DNA of 64,000 nucleotides from Lachnospiraceae bacterium (GTDB taxonomy: Bacteria; Bacillota; Clostridia; Lachnospirales; Lachnospiraceae), in NCBI GenBank assembly GCA_024698715.1, contig JAILRA010000018.1, positions 62,001 to 126,000 of the forward strand, given 5' to 3'. Positions 38,186 to 46,373 of the stretch are shown here, one piece after another. Position numbers and translations under genes: made by a program. Position 1 is the first letter of the stretch. Every line of letters begins with the position of its first letter. The notes under the pieces were generated by a model. The model searched no databases and was not told the DNA's origin. It was given only the letters and a program-made list of their open reading frames with translations.

Positions 38186-39592
38186 TTATGATTCGGTCGC
38201 ACTGCCGGCTCCATCATCGGCCGGATCTTTTTCTTTATCAGCCTCATTGTTTATCTTTGTAACAAATACTGTTTTGATTATATGATTTTCGACCTGCAGA
38301 ATCCTGAACGTATATCCTTCATAATCAATGGAATTCTCTTCATCCTCCGAAGGTATGTATCCGAGTTTATTGATAAGAAATCCGTTTATGGTCTCAATGT
38401 CGGTGTCTTCACAGTCGAATTTTATACCCAGAAGTTCCCCGAGTTCCTCAAGCGGGGTAAGGCCGTCAATCTCGTATTTCTTCTCTCCCTTGGGTTCGAC
38501 GAAGGTTTCTTCCTTGTCATATTCATCAAGGATATTGCCGACTATTTCTTCGAGAATATCTTCCATGGCAACGAGACCGCTCGTCTGGCCGTATTCGTCG
38601 ATAACTATAACCATCTGAAGCTTGTCGTCTTTCATCTTTTTGAAAAGATCGTCGATCTTACGGGTTTCGGAAACGAATCTTGCTTCCCTGAGAAGCTTGG
38701 GATATCGTTTTATCGCACCGTTCCTCTGTTTGTTGTCATCCTGATACCTTAAAGCATCCTTTAAATGAAGAATACCGATGATATGATCGAGATTGTCAAT
38801 ATAGACCGGATATCTGGAATTACTTCCTTCAAGCATTATCTTAATGGCATCCGATAAGGATGTATCCGCGTTGATACCAACGATACTGTTTCTGTTGGTC
38901 ATGATATCTTTTGCTTCTTTGTCGTTCAGTTCAAATATATTGTTGATCATGGTAAACTCATCATCTTCGATAAGTCCCTGATCGTTTGATTCCTGAACCA
39001 TCGAAAGAATATCATCCTCGGTAACTTCATTGTCCTGATTGTATTTGTTCTTTCCTATCAGGTTAAAAAACAGAGTAAGTACAAAATTCGAAAGATCCGA
39101 GATCGGAACCATTATCAGCGATATCTTAAGCGAAAACAAAGTGAACATGGCTTTGACATATTCGGACGAATGACGGATGATCCTTCTCGGAAGAAGAAAG
39201 AACAAAAGAAAATTAAAGAACAAAAAAACAATAAAAAGAACCACTTCCGCCAGAACAAAAGGAAGCAGCATCGACGAACCGATTCTGAATAATTTTTCAA
39301 ACAGAAAAGTTAACTGATAATAAATGATCGAATTGACCGGCATAAAGAATAATATATGGACCGTGATCAGAGCGGCATGAAATCTGTTTTCGTAAAGCGA
39401 TCTTTTTTCAAGAAAATCCGTTAAAGTCTTGATATTCTTTAAAGAAAGCTTCTCACTTATCTTTTCCAGATCGTTTTCATTAAAATCTTCCACAACACAA
39501 AGACTGACCGAAATTATTATTTCGGCCAATATCAATGAAAACAATATTAAATAAGCGTACCAGGAGCCCTGTATAAACAAATCGTCAATCAT
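38186..39592 (-). CDS. HlyC/CorC-family CBS-domain membrane protein
   Basis: This 468-residue protein has an N-terminal CNNM/DUF21 membrane domain with about four helices, a pair of CBS domains (around EAKDIMTNRNSIVGI and KMKDDKLQMVIVIDEYGQTSGLVAMEDILEEIVG), and a C-terminal CorC_HlyC domain. The family is linked to magnesium and cobalt efflux or resistance in some bacteria; calling members haemolysins is historical. The open frame extends to an ATG at 39622, but the ATG at 39592 follows the upstream stop codon by one base, which suggests termination-reinitiation, so I chose it. Ion specificity cannot be read from the sequence. Confidence 0.9.
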   Translation of the reverse strand: MIDDLFIQGSWYAYLILFSLILAEIIISVSLCVVEDFNENDLEKISEKLSLKNIKTLTDFLEKRSLYENRFHAALITVHILFFMPVNSIIYYQLTFLFEKLFRIGSSMLLPFVLAEVVLFIVFLFFNFLLFFLLPRRIIRHSSEYVKAMFTLFSLKISLIMVPISDLSNFVLTLFFNLIGKNKYNQDNEVTEDDILSMVQESNDQGLIEDDEFTMINNIFELNDKEAKDIMTNRNSIVGINADTSLSDAIKIMLEGSNSRYPVYIDNLDHIIGILHLKDALRYQDDNKQRNGAIKRYPKLLREARFVSETRKIDDLFKKMKDDKLQMVIVIDEYGQTSGLVAMEDILEEIVGNILDEYDKEETFVEPKGEKKYEIDGLTPLEELGELLGIKFDCEDTDIETINGFLINKLGYIPSEDEENSIDYEGYTFRILQVENHIIKTVFVTKINNEADKEKDPADDGAGSATES

Positions 39593-39593
39593 G

Positions 39594-40577
39594 TTATTTC
39601 TTGGTTGCGTTATTGTTGGCATTCATTACTTCAAGAATGACGCAGTTATTGTAAATCCTGTCATCAAACTTAAGTGAGGAGAACGCTTTGGGTATATACT
39701 GAAGTACATCTCTTGCCGTTACACAGTAACTCGACAGTTCTTTTCCTGCAAATTCGCCTGCACGTCCGTGAAGATAAACGGCTGTATTTACTCCTCTGAA
39801 AGGATACTCTTCGCCTATGAGCAAGGATGCGATCATTCCCGTGAGAATATCGCCCGTTCCTGCGGTAGACAATGAAGAATTACCTGATTTATTAACGTAA
39901 AGGTCGATCCCGTCACTTACTCTCGTGGAAGAATCCTTGAATACAGTAATGATACCGTATTCTTTCGCGATCTTAACGGCAAGATCATCCAGACTGTTCT
40001 TTACATCATCGCATTTTGAATTGCAGAGTCTTGCAAGCTCAAGCATATGAGGCGTAATTACAACTGTCCTGTTTCTTCCGACATTGTATAAAGGATGATT
40101 GGTATCGGCTTTGTAATCTTCCTTGAAAACATCCTTGAATTTGTATTTTACGGAAATGGAATTCAGTGAATCCGCATCAACAATGATATTTCCGTTATAG
40201 TTTTTAAGAACATATTCGGTAACTTTAAGCGTATCTTCTCTTACTCCGAGTCCGGGACCGATAACTACGGAATCTGCATTTTTAAGAAGCTTGTCAAGTT
40301 TATCCTTGAAAAAATTGTCATTGGGATCAAAGACCGGATGTTTGATATTATCCGACCAGTCCAGGATAGCTTCGGGTACAAGAACCTTCATAGCTTCGAT
40401 ATTGTTTTTGTCCGTTAACACATTAACAAGTCCGCAACCGCTCTTTAATGCGGCATATGCACTGAAATAAACACAACCGGACATGTTTTCGTTACCGGCA
40501 ATGACCAGCACGCGACCAAAAGTTCCTTTATTTCCTTTTTCGTTTCTTTTGTTTAAATGTGGATTGTAATTATTCAT
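39594..40577 (-). CDS. nnrD: ADP-dependent NAD(P)H-hydrate dehydratase
   Basis: This 327-residue ribokinase-fold enzyme repairs hydrated NADH and NADPH. It has KGTFGRVLVIAGNENMSGCVYFSAYAAL (in part), VVIGPGLG, the DADSLN motif, the ITPHMLELARL segment and the late STAGTGDILTGMIASLL with the catalytic Asp in GTGD. The NnrE epimerase domain, fused in many bacteria, is absent, so this is the single-domain form. The neighbouring rex gene senses NADH/NAD+, so the cluster is loosely about pyridine nucleotides. It ends one base before the CBS-protein start and begins three bases after an unknown coiled-coil gene. Confidence 0.93.
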   Translation of the reverse strand: MNNYNPHLNKRNEKGNKGTFGRVLVIAGNENMSGCVYFSAYAALKSGCGLVNVLTDKNNIEAMKVLVPEAILDWSDNIKHPVFDPNDNFFKDKLDKLLKNADSVVIGPGLGVREDTLKVTEYVLKNYNGNIIVDADSLNSISVKYKFKDVFKEDYKADTNHPLYNVGRNRTVVITPHMLELARLCNSKCDDVKNSLDDLAVKIAKEYGIITVFKDSSTRVSDGIDLYVNKSGNSSLSTAGTGDILTGMIASLLIGEEYPFRGVNTAVYLHGRAGEFAGKELSSYCVTARDVLQYIPKAFSSLKFDDRIYNNCVILEVMNANNNATKK

Positions 40578-40580
40578 AAA

Positions 40581-41189
40581 CTAATGAAGCTTGTTCTCAT
40601 CGGGATTGTATTTCATATCGAATATTTCTATTACGTCGGCACCGAAAATATCGTGCATATATGAATACAAATCCTGAATCCTCTGCTGCTTTTCCTGCTT
40701 TCTTACAACTTTTTTCTTTAATTCGACACGCATTTCATCTATCCATTGCGATATCTCATTAATTTCTTCGGTACCATTCTTTATATCATCATAACACACT
40801 TCCATGGTTGCTATCATTAATTTTTTATTAATTTCATTAATTTGTGCGGGAAGATCGAGTCCTTCATCCTGATAAGCTTCCAGTTTCTGGTTGCATTCTT
40901 CGACAAGTTTCTTGTTTTCTTCTATCTTCGGATCGTCTTCGTTACCGGATTCCATACTCGAAGAACGGATTTCTTCCATCAGTTTGCTTTTCAGCTTTTT
41001 GATTTCTTTTGTTTCGGTATTGATTTTTCCCTGTCTTTTAAGCAATTCGTTCAGTTCATTTTCGTATTCCTTGATCTCCGAATTGGTTTCTATCTGTGTG
41101 AAAAGTCTGTGCCATTTATGATCAAGAGTCAAAACAGGTATCTTTTTGCCCGCTATCGCAGGTTTGTACACTTCTTCGCTTCGTGACAT
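40581..41189 (-). CDS. Coiled-coil protein of unknown function
   Basis: I do not recognise a family. The 202-residue soluble protein starts with a short non-helical segment (MSRSEEVYKPAIAGKKIPVLTL in part) and then contains two long, highly charged helices likely to form coiled coils (about 28-77 and 85-128), followed by a third helical stretch (135-175) and a short C-terminal region ending YNPDENKLH. There are no membrane segments, cysteine clusters or catalytic motifs. It lies 23 bases after rex and three bases before nnrD, so it is probably in the same transcript. A structural or partner-binding role is an inference from the coiled coil only. Confidence 0.75.
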   Translation of the reverse strand: MSRSEEVYKPAIAGKKIPVLTLDHKWHRLFTQIETNSEIKEYENELNELLKRQGKINTETKEIKKLKSKLMEEIRSSSMESGNEDDPKIEENKKLVEECNQKLEAYQDEGLDLPAQINEINKKLMIATMEVCYDDIKNGTEEINEISQWIDEMRVELKKKVVRKQEKQQRIQDLYSYMHDIFGADVIEIFDMKYNPDENKLH

Positions 41190-41212
41190 AAAACACCATC
41201 CTTTACAAAAAA

Positions 41213-41845
41213 TCAGTTTTCGTTCTCGTGAATCTTAAATGATAATTTCATAAGGCTGTCTGAAAGATGAACATTTTCAACATTAATCGAATCGGGAACA
41301 TCCAGATCCACATGAGCAAAATTCCAGATGCCTGATATATTGCAATCCACAAGGATTTTGGCTATCTCCGTTGCACCCTGTTTGGGAAGGGTGAGCACGG
41401 CTATGTCAATATTGTTTTCTTTGACAAACTCGGCTATCTTATCTGTATGCATTACTTTCATACCGCGAACATCGGTATCCATGAGTGATTCTTTGCAGTC
41501 GAAAATACCTTTGACAAAAAAACCTCTCTTTTCGAAATTCATGTAATTGGCCAGAGCCTGACCGAGATTTCCCGCACCGATAATGATAAGATTATGCCTT
41601 TTATCCAGACCCAGGATCTTACCGATTTCTTCGTACAGATAATTAACATTATAACCGTATCCCTGCTGACCGAATCCTCCGAAATGGTTAAAATCCTGTC
41701 TTATCTGTGATGCCGTAACATTCATTCTCTTTGAAAGTTCTCCCGAAGAAATCCTTTCCATTCCTTCATCTTTCAAATCGCCTAAATATCTGAAATATCT
41801 CGGAAGTCTGGAAATGACAACCTGAGATATGTTTTTTTCCTGCAT
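41213..41845 (-). CDS. rex: Redox-sensing transcriptional repressor Rex
   Basis: This 210-residue regulator has an N-terminal winged helix (about 8-80; SQVVISRLPRYFRYL, then SQIRQDFNHFGGFGQQGYGYN) and a Rossmann domain with GAGNLGQAL (about 91-99). Rex binds operators when NADH is low and leaves DNA when NADH rises, controlling fermentation and redox genes. All expected features are present. The start has AAGGGG upstream. Only 37 bases separate the serA terminator's T tract from the rex ATG, leaving little room for a promoter; some rex expression may come from read-through. Confidence 0.97.
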   Translation of the reverse strand: MQEKNISQVVISRLPRYFRYLGDLKDEGMERISSGELSKRMNVTASQIRQDFNHFGGFGQQGYGYNVNYLYEEIGKILGLDKRHNLIIIGAGNLGQALANYMNFEKRGFFVKGIFDCKESLMDTDVRGMKVMHTDKIAEFVKENNIDIAVLTLPKQGATEIAKILVDCNISGIWNFAHVDLDVPDSINVENVHLSDSLMKLSFKIHENEN

Positions 41846-41878
41846 GACTAACCCCTTGCTGTATAAACTTACTTTAAT

Positions 41879-41914
41879 GAAAAAAAGGGCGACAAAAATA
41901 CACTTTGCCGCCCT
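41879..41914 (-). terminator. Intrinsic terminator after serA
   Basis: On the minus strand a hairpin (CGCCCT/AGGGCG arms at 909-914 and 886-891 of the 41 kb block, extended by TTTG/CAAA past one mismatch, seven-base loop) is followed by seven T residues. It lies ten bases past the serA stop codon and separates serA from rex. Confidence 0.85.
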
Positions 41915-41923
41915 GTATTGAAT

Positions 41924-43087
41924 TTATTTAACTCTTCTTACTCTGAATACACCGTCAATAGCTTCAAGCTTCTTGATGATCTCATCAAGATCAGCGCTCT
42001 CGGAATCAATCATTGTGTAAGCAAAATCTCCCTTAGACTTATTTGTCATATCGGAAATATTGATGTTGAGCTCACCGAAAAGTGCAGTGAACTTTGTGAT
42101 CATATTAGCAATGTTCTTATGGAAGATTGCAACTCTTGCAGCCTGTGTGCAGATACCCATATCGCAGTTGGGATAGTTAACGGAATTAACGATATTACCG
42201 TTTTCAAGGTAATTCTTCATTTCCTTAACTGCCATCTTCGCGCAGTTGTCTTCAGACTCTTCGGTAGAAGCTCCGAGGTGAGGGATAACGATACATCCGT
42301 CCTGACCTGCTGTTGTAGGATTAGCAAAATCAGAAACATATTTACGTACCTTTCCTGATTTGATCGCATCAAGAAGATCCTTTTCGTTAACAAGGATATC
42401 ACGTGCGAAATTGAGCAGGATAACGCCGTCTTTCATCTTGGAGAAAGCTTCCGCATTGATCATACCCTTTGTGGAATCAAGCGCAGGAACATGGATCGTG
42501 ATAAAATCACAAACTTCATAGATCTCATCAAGTGTATTAACATGCTTGATATCACGGCTTAAACTCCATGCGGCATTAATGGAAAGATAAGGATCGTATC
42601 CGTATACTTCCATACCGAGGCTCTTAGCTGCGTTCGCAACCTTTACACCGATCGCACCAAGGCCGATAACACCGAGTTTCTTGCCTTCGATTTCTGTACC
42701 GGCGAAAGCCTTTTTAGCCTTCTCAGCTGTCTTGGCAATGTTCTCGTCTGCCTTGTTTTCTTTAACCCATTCGATACCGCCAACGATATCACGGCTTGCA
42801 AGAAGCATACCTGCGATAACGAGTTCCTTAACACCGTTTGCATTTGCACCGGGTGTATTGAATACAACGATACCTTTTTCTGCGCATTTATCAAGAGGGA
42901 TGTTATTTACACCCGCACCTGCTCTTGCTACGCAAAGAAGCTTATCGGAAAGCTCCATGTCATGCATAACGGCACTTCTTACAAGCACACCGTCTGCATC
43001 TGCAAAATCATCTGTTGCAGCATAATTTGCATCAAAATTATCAAGTCCTACCTGAGCGATAGGATTAAGGCAATTATATTTAAACAT
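41924..43087 (-). CDS. serA: D-3-phosphoglycerate dehydrogenase
   Basis: This 387-residue enzyme oxidises 3-phosphoglycerate, opening serine synthesis. It has the D-hydroxyacid dehydrogenase layout: ARAGAGVNNI, the NAD-binding GVIGLGAIGVKVANAA, an active-site His in PHLGASTEES and a C-terminal ACT domain (about 315-387) that could bind serine. The large intervening regulatory domain of some SerA proteins is lacking. Its start overlaps the serC stop by one base, so the two are coupled. A terminator follows directly. Confidence 0.96.
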   Translation of the reverse strand: MFKYNCLNPIAQVGLDNFDANYAATDDFADADGVLVRSAVMHDMELSDKLLCVARAGAGVNNIPLDKCAEKGIVVFNTPGANANGVKELVIAGMLLASRDIVGGIEWVKENKADENIAKTAEKAKKAFAGTEIEGKKLGVIGLGAIGVKVANAAKSLGMEVYGYDPYLSINAAWSLSRDIKHVNTLDEIYEVCDFITIHVPALDSTKGMINAEAFSKMKDGVILLNFARDILVNEKDLLDAIKSGKVRKYVSDFANPTTAGQDGCIVIPHLGASTEESEDNCAKMAVKEMKNYLENGNIVNSVNYPNCDMGICTQAARVAIFHKNIANMITKFTALFGELNINISDMTNKSKGDFAYTMIDSESADLDEIIKKLEAIDGVFRVRRVK

Positions 43088-44187
43088 TATGCGTTCTCCT
43101 TCTCGAACTTCTTCATAAATTCAACGAGTTTTTCAACACCTTCGATGGGCATAGCATTGTAGATGGATGCTCTCATACCGCCAACGCTTCTGTGTCCTTT
43201 AAGGTTAACGAATCCTGCTTCTGTAGCTTCTTTGATGAACTTGGCTTCCATCTCTGCTTTCTTCTCAGCATCGTCAATCTTACATACGAAAGGAACGTTC
43301 ATAAGAGATCTGTCTTCTTTTACAACGGTACCGGTGAAGAGTGTTGACTGATCAAGGTAATCGTAAAGGATAGCAGCCTTCTTCTCGTTAAGTTCTTTCA
43401 TCTTCTCAAGACCGCCCATCTTCTTTAACCATTTGAACACCTTGCCGCAGATATAGATAGTATAGCAGGGAGGTGTATTGTATAAAGAATCATTGTCAGC
43501 CTGAGTTTTCCACTTAAGCATGGTAGGTGTTCCGGGAAGACAGTCATCTGTAATGAGATCTTCTCTGATGATAGCGATAACACAGCCTGCAGGACCTACG
43601 TTCTTCTGTACACCGCCGTAGATAACAGCGTACTTGGATACGTCAACGGGCTCTGACAGGAAGCATGAAGACACGTCTGATACGAGGTCTTTGCCCTTGG
43701 TGTTGGGTAATGTTTTAAACTTGGTTCCGTAGATAGTATTGTTCTCGCAGATATATACGTAGTCCATATCATCCGTAATGGGAAGATCGGAACAATCGGG
43801 AATATAAGAGAAAGTCTTGTCGGCACTTGATGCAAGTTCTACAGCTTCGCCGTAGATCTTAGCTTCTGCAAAAGCTTTCTTTGCCCACTGGCCTGTAAGA
43901 ATATAACCTGCTTTTTTGTTCTTCATCATATTCATGGGAACTTCGGCAAAGAACTGGTTGGCACCGCCCTGAAGGAATAAAACCTTGTAGTTGTCGGGTA
44001 TATTCATAAGTTCTCTCAAATCAGCCTCTGCGTCCTTGATGATCTTGTCGTATACCTTGGATCTGTGGGACATTTCCATTACGGACTGACCCGAGCCCTG
44101 GTAATCGAGCATTTCTTCAGCTGCTTCTTTTAATACTTCTTCAGGTAAAACAGCGGGACCTGCAGAGAAATTGTAAACTCTGGACAT
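43087..44187 (-). CDS. serC: Phosphoserine aminotransferase
   Basis: This 366-residue PLP enzyme converts 3-phosphohydroxypyruvate to phosphoserine. Signatures are YNFSAGPAVLPEEVL at the N-terminus, FLQGGANQFFAEVPMN, and YGGVQKNVGPAG with K195 as the PLP lysine. The C-terminal GHRSVGGMRASIYNAMP is typical. With serA it forms a two-gene serine operon; no serB-like phosphatase is in the window. The ribosome-binding site AGGAGGAAG is strong, and the transcript has a leader of about 130 bases. Confidence 0.97.
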   Translation of the reverse strand: MSRVYNFSAGPAVLPEEVLKEAAEEMLDYQGSGQSVMEMSHRSKVYDKIIKDAEADLRELMNIPDNYKVLFLQGGANQFFAEVPMNMMKNKKAGYILTGQWAKKAFAEAKIYGEAVELASSADKTFSYIPDCSDLPITDDMDYVYICENNTIYGTKFKTLPNTKGKDLVSDVSSCFLSEPVDVSKYAVIYGGVQKNVGPAGCVIAIIREDLITDDCLPGTPTMLKWKTQADNDSLYNTPPCYTIYICGKVFKWLKKMGGLEKMKELNEKKAAILYDYLDQSTLFTGTVVKEDRSLMNVPFVCKIDDAEKKAEMEAKFIKEATEAGFVNLKGHRSVGGMRASIYNAMPIEGVEKLVEFMKKFEKENA

Positions 44188-44316
44188 GATACTTCCTCCT
44201 AAGATATATAAAAATTATTTTAATTTTTTTCCTTCGGGATAATCCCGGATTTAATATGACAGTAAATATTTTAATGAATTTTTATAAGAAAATAATCAAA
44301 AAAATCCGATGTCATG
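44188..44316 (-). promoter_or_regulatory. Long 5' leader of serC
   Basis: Between the predicted transcription start and the serC ATG lie about 130 bases of AT-rich leader. The only clear structure is a small hairpin, CGGGA-TAA-TCCCG (44235-44247), about 50 bases before the ATG. It is not followed by a T tract on the coding strand and I recognise no known riboswitch class or leader peptide. Confidence 0.45.
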
Positions 44317-44322
44317 AAATTT

Positions 44323-44351
44323 ATTTTACATTTATAAAAATACTAAGTCAA
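44323..44351 (-). promoter_or_regulatory. Strong predicted sigma-A promoter of serCA
   Basis: On the minus strand TTGACT (44346-44351) is followed after exactly 17 bases by TAAAAT (44323-44328); each hexamer matches consensus at five of six positions. It is the best promoter candidate in the 280-base gap upstream of serC. Confidence 0.75.
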
Positions 44352-44367
44352 TGGAAAATTGGCAAAA

Positions 44368-44385
44368 ATGATAATTTTTTAACAA
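44368..44385 (-). promoter_or_regulatory. Rex-operator-like sequence upstream of serCA
   Basis: On the minus strand the site reads TTGTTAA-AAAA-TTATCAT, matching 12 of the 14 fixed positions of the clostridial Rex consensus TTGTTAA-N4-TTAACAA. It sits 16 bases upstream of the serC -35 element. The surroundings are AT-rich, and a site upstream of the promoter would not be the usual repressor position. Confidence 0.3.
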
Positions 44386-44404
44386 TGTTTACATAATATG
44401 CCTG

Positions 44405-44449
44405 AAATAAAATAATCCCCTTACCCGAAATCTTTTCGCAATAAGGGGA
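44405..44449 (-). terminator. Intrinsic terminator after the L,D-transpeptidase gene
   Basis: A perfect eight-base stem, TCCCCTTA/TAAGGGGA (44442-44449 with 44416-44423), with an 18-base loop is followed on the minus strand by a T-rich TTATTTTATTT tract. It starts about 18 bases after the stop codon at 44468. Confidence 0.85.
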
Positions 44450-44467
44450 AATGTCATTATTTTTGAA

Positions 44468-45892
44468 TTATTGATGTACTACTACAGGTGTTCCGATCTC
44501 AATGATGGCAAACAGTTCCTTCATTTTATCAAGAGGTGTATTTACGCATCCGTGCGAACCGTTGTAAAGATAGATCTCACCGCCGAAAGTTCTTCTCCAT
44601 GTAGCATCATGAATACCTATCTGGCTGGTAATGCACATCCAATGATAAACAAAAGATTCATATCCGGGTCCGATAAGCGTAACGTTTCTTGCTTTATTTA
44701 CGATAAAACATACACATTCGGGAGTGCTGTTTCCGTTAGCCTTGCAGCCCGTAACAACATCGGTATCATAGACCAGTTCATAATCAACATAATAATACAT
44801 ATGCTGCTGAGCTATGTCCACTTCCACATAAGTACCGTTGAAATTGTTTTTAATGGAACCTCTCTCCTCTTTTTTGATATAGATCGGTTCTCTCTCACCG
44901 GGACTCTTATGTGATCTTAAAATGGTTTCAAGTTCTTCAGCTTCGGCTTTTACATTAATAAGATTTCCGTAAGTAGTAAATCTTGAATAAGGAATACTTA
45001 CGATATCACCTCTGGTGGTCTTGAATTCCTTGGGAGCATACATATTATCGTACTTATCCGATAACGACTGGACATATTCAATGATCTTGTCGGAATCAAG
45101 AACAAGCTGATCATCTTCATCAAATACCACATCTCCGTTCTCATCAAGAGAAGCAAAAGACGAAACGACCGATGAATCTACAACTTCTTCATCTCCTGTA
45201 GCAAACTTGTATGTCATGTTAAAATCAATGGTATTATTGATCTTTTCCCATTTAGCATATGTATCCTTATACTGTTTGGTTTCCGTAACAGATCTGTATA
45301 CATCGTTTTCGGAAAGATCGACATATCCGATATCATTGACCGAAGCCTTTAATACTTCATCTTCAAGTCTTTCCCAGTCAAGAAGATTTTGAGTTTTATC
45401 CTCAAGAACATAACCTTCTTCTTTGGTATATTTGATCTCTGCGCGATTGTTCTCGTTAAATCTTTCCTTTTCGCCGAGGTTGGATTCTTCAACGATCTGC
45501 ATCAGTTTTTCATCGTCAAGATATCTCTGAACATTAAAAACATAATCATGTCTTCCGAAAAGACAGTTGACCCAGAGATACGGATTCTCTTTACTCTTTA
45601 TATAACTGATGGCATCTTTTATCTCATCGCTGTCATATCTGTAAATGTCTTTACCGTCAACAAATATCTTCGATCCGTCATCGTCAACAATAGTCAGATT
45701 ATGTTCGACAACATCGGCATCTATGATCTTGTCGCATACGGAAAAATTACAGTTGGATACATTTACACCGTTGATGTAAGTATTGGGACAGAACCAATGT
45801 CTGAAATAAAATACACCGAAAAAGTATCCCCCCGTACATGCAATAAGAAGAAACGAAAATAATGTGATCAAAAAAATTCCGATTCGTTTCAT
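44468..45892 (-). CDS. L,D-transpeptidase (YkuD domain) with N-terminal membrane anchor
   Basis: This 474-residue protein has one N-terminal membrane helix or uncleaved signal (about 5-27) and an extracellular region. The first part (about 40-330) resembles the peptidoglycan-binding region found before YkuD domains in Clostridia. The C-terminal YkuD domain has IGIHDATW and the catalytic S446-H-G-C449-V-N motif. Such enzymes form 3-3 cross-links in peptidoglycan or attach proteins to it. Just before the domain, YVEVDIAQQHMYYY is the usual start of the fold. It follows yajC by 57 bases and is closed by a terminator. The exact cross-link made is not readable from sequence. Confidence 0.93.
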   Translation of the reverse strand: MKRIGIFLITLFSFLLIACTGGYFFGVFYFRHWFCPNTYINGVNVSNCNFSVCDKIIDADVVEHNLTIVDDDGSKIFVDGKDIYRYDSDEIKDAISYIKSKENPYLWVNCLFGRHDYVFNVQRYLDDEKLMQIVEESNLGEKERFNENNRAEIKYTKEEGYVLEDKTQNLLDWERLEDEVLKASVNDIGYVDLSENDVYRSVTETKQYKDTYAKWEKINNTIDFNMTYKFATGDEEVVDSSVVSSFASLDENGDVVFDEDDQLVLDSDKIIEYVQSLSDKYDNMYAPKEFKTTRGDIVSIPYSRFTTYGNLINVKAEAEELETILRSHKSPGEREPIYIKKEERGSIKNNFNGTYVEVDIAQQHMYYYVDYELVYDTDVVTGCKANGNSTPECVCFIVNKARNVTLIGPGYESFVYHWMCITSQIGIHDATWRRTFGGEIYLYNGSHGCVNTPLDKMKELFAIIEIGTPVVVHQ

Positions 45893-45949
45893 AAAAACTC
45901 CAAAAAGTCACTGACCATTAAACAAAGATTAAAGAAACATTTAATTAAA

Positions 45950-46285
45950 TCATTCAGCTTTCTCAATCTGAGCTATCGCCGATTTTTTCATAGGAATCCT
46001 GCAATTCTTGTTGCTTCCGAACTCTACGATAACATCTTCATCCGAAATATCGATTATTACACCGTAAAAACCTGATGTGGTAACTACAGAATCACCCACT
46101 TCCATACTTGAAAGCATGGCCTGAGTCTTCTTCTGCTCTTTACGCTGCGGTCTGATGATTACAAAATAAATAAACACTCCGAATATGATAATATATCCGA
46201 TGGTTCCGAAAATGCCGAGATTTCCGAGTCCGAAAAATCCGCCGGCACCTGTGTTTGCTGCCGCATCAAGCATTAAATTATACAT
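45950..46285 (-). CDS. yajC: Preprotein translocase subunit YajC
   Basis: A 111-residue protein with one membrane helix (about 27-46) followed by the YajC hallmark IIRPQRKEQKKTQAMLSSMEVGDSVVTTSGFYGVI. YajC associates with SecDF and assists protein export. As in most bacteria it lies directly downstream of tgt. AAGGAGG precedes the ATG at good spacing. Confidence 0.96.
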   Translation of the reverse strand: MYNLMLDAAANTGAGGFFGLGNLGIFGTIGYIIIFGVFIYFVIIRPQRKEQKKTQAMLSSMEVGDSVVTTSGFYGVIIDISDEDVIVEFGSNKNCRIPMKKSAIAQIEKAE

Positions 46286-46373
46286 GTTAAAGCCTCCTTG
46301 AAATTATCAACATAATTACAATAAGTGATTTTTAATAATAATACAAGTGAAATTTTATATATTTTTTACAAAA

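Noticed and set aside
38186..39592. Haemolysin
   Set aside because: The name is often attached to the HlyC/CorC family, but the CNNM, CBS and CorC domains point to an ion-transport role, not a toxin.
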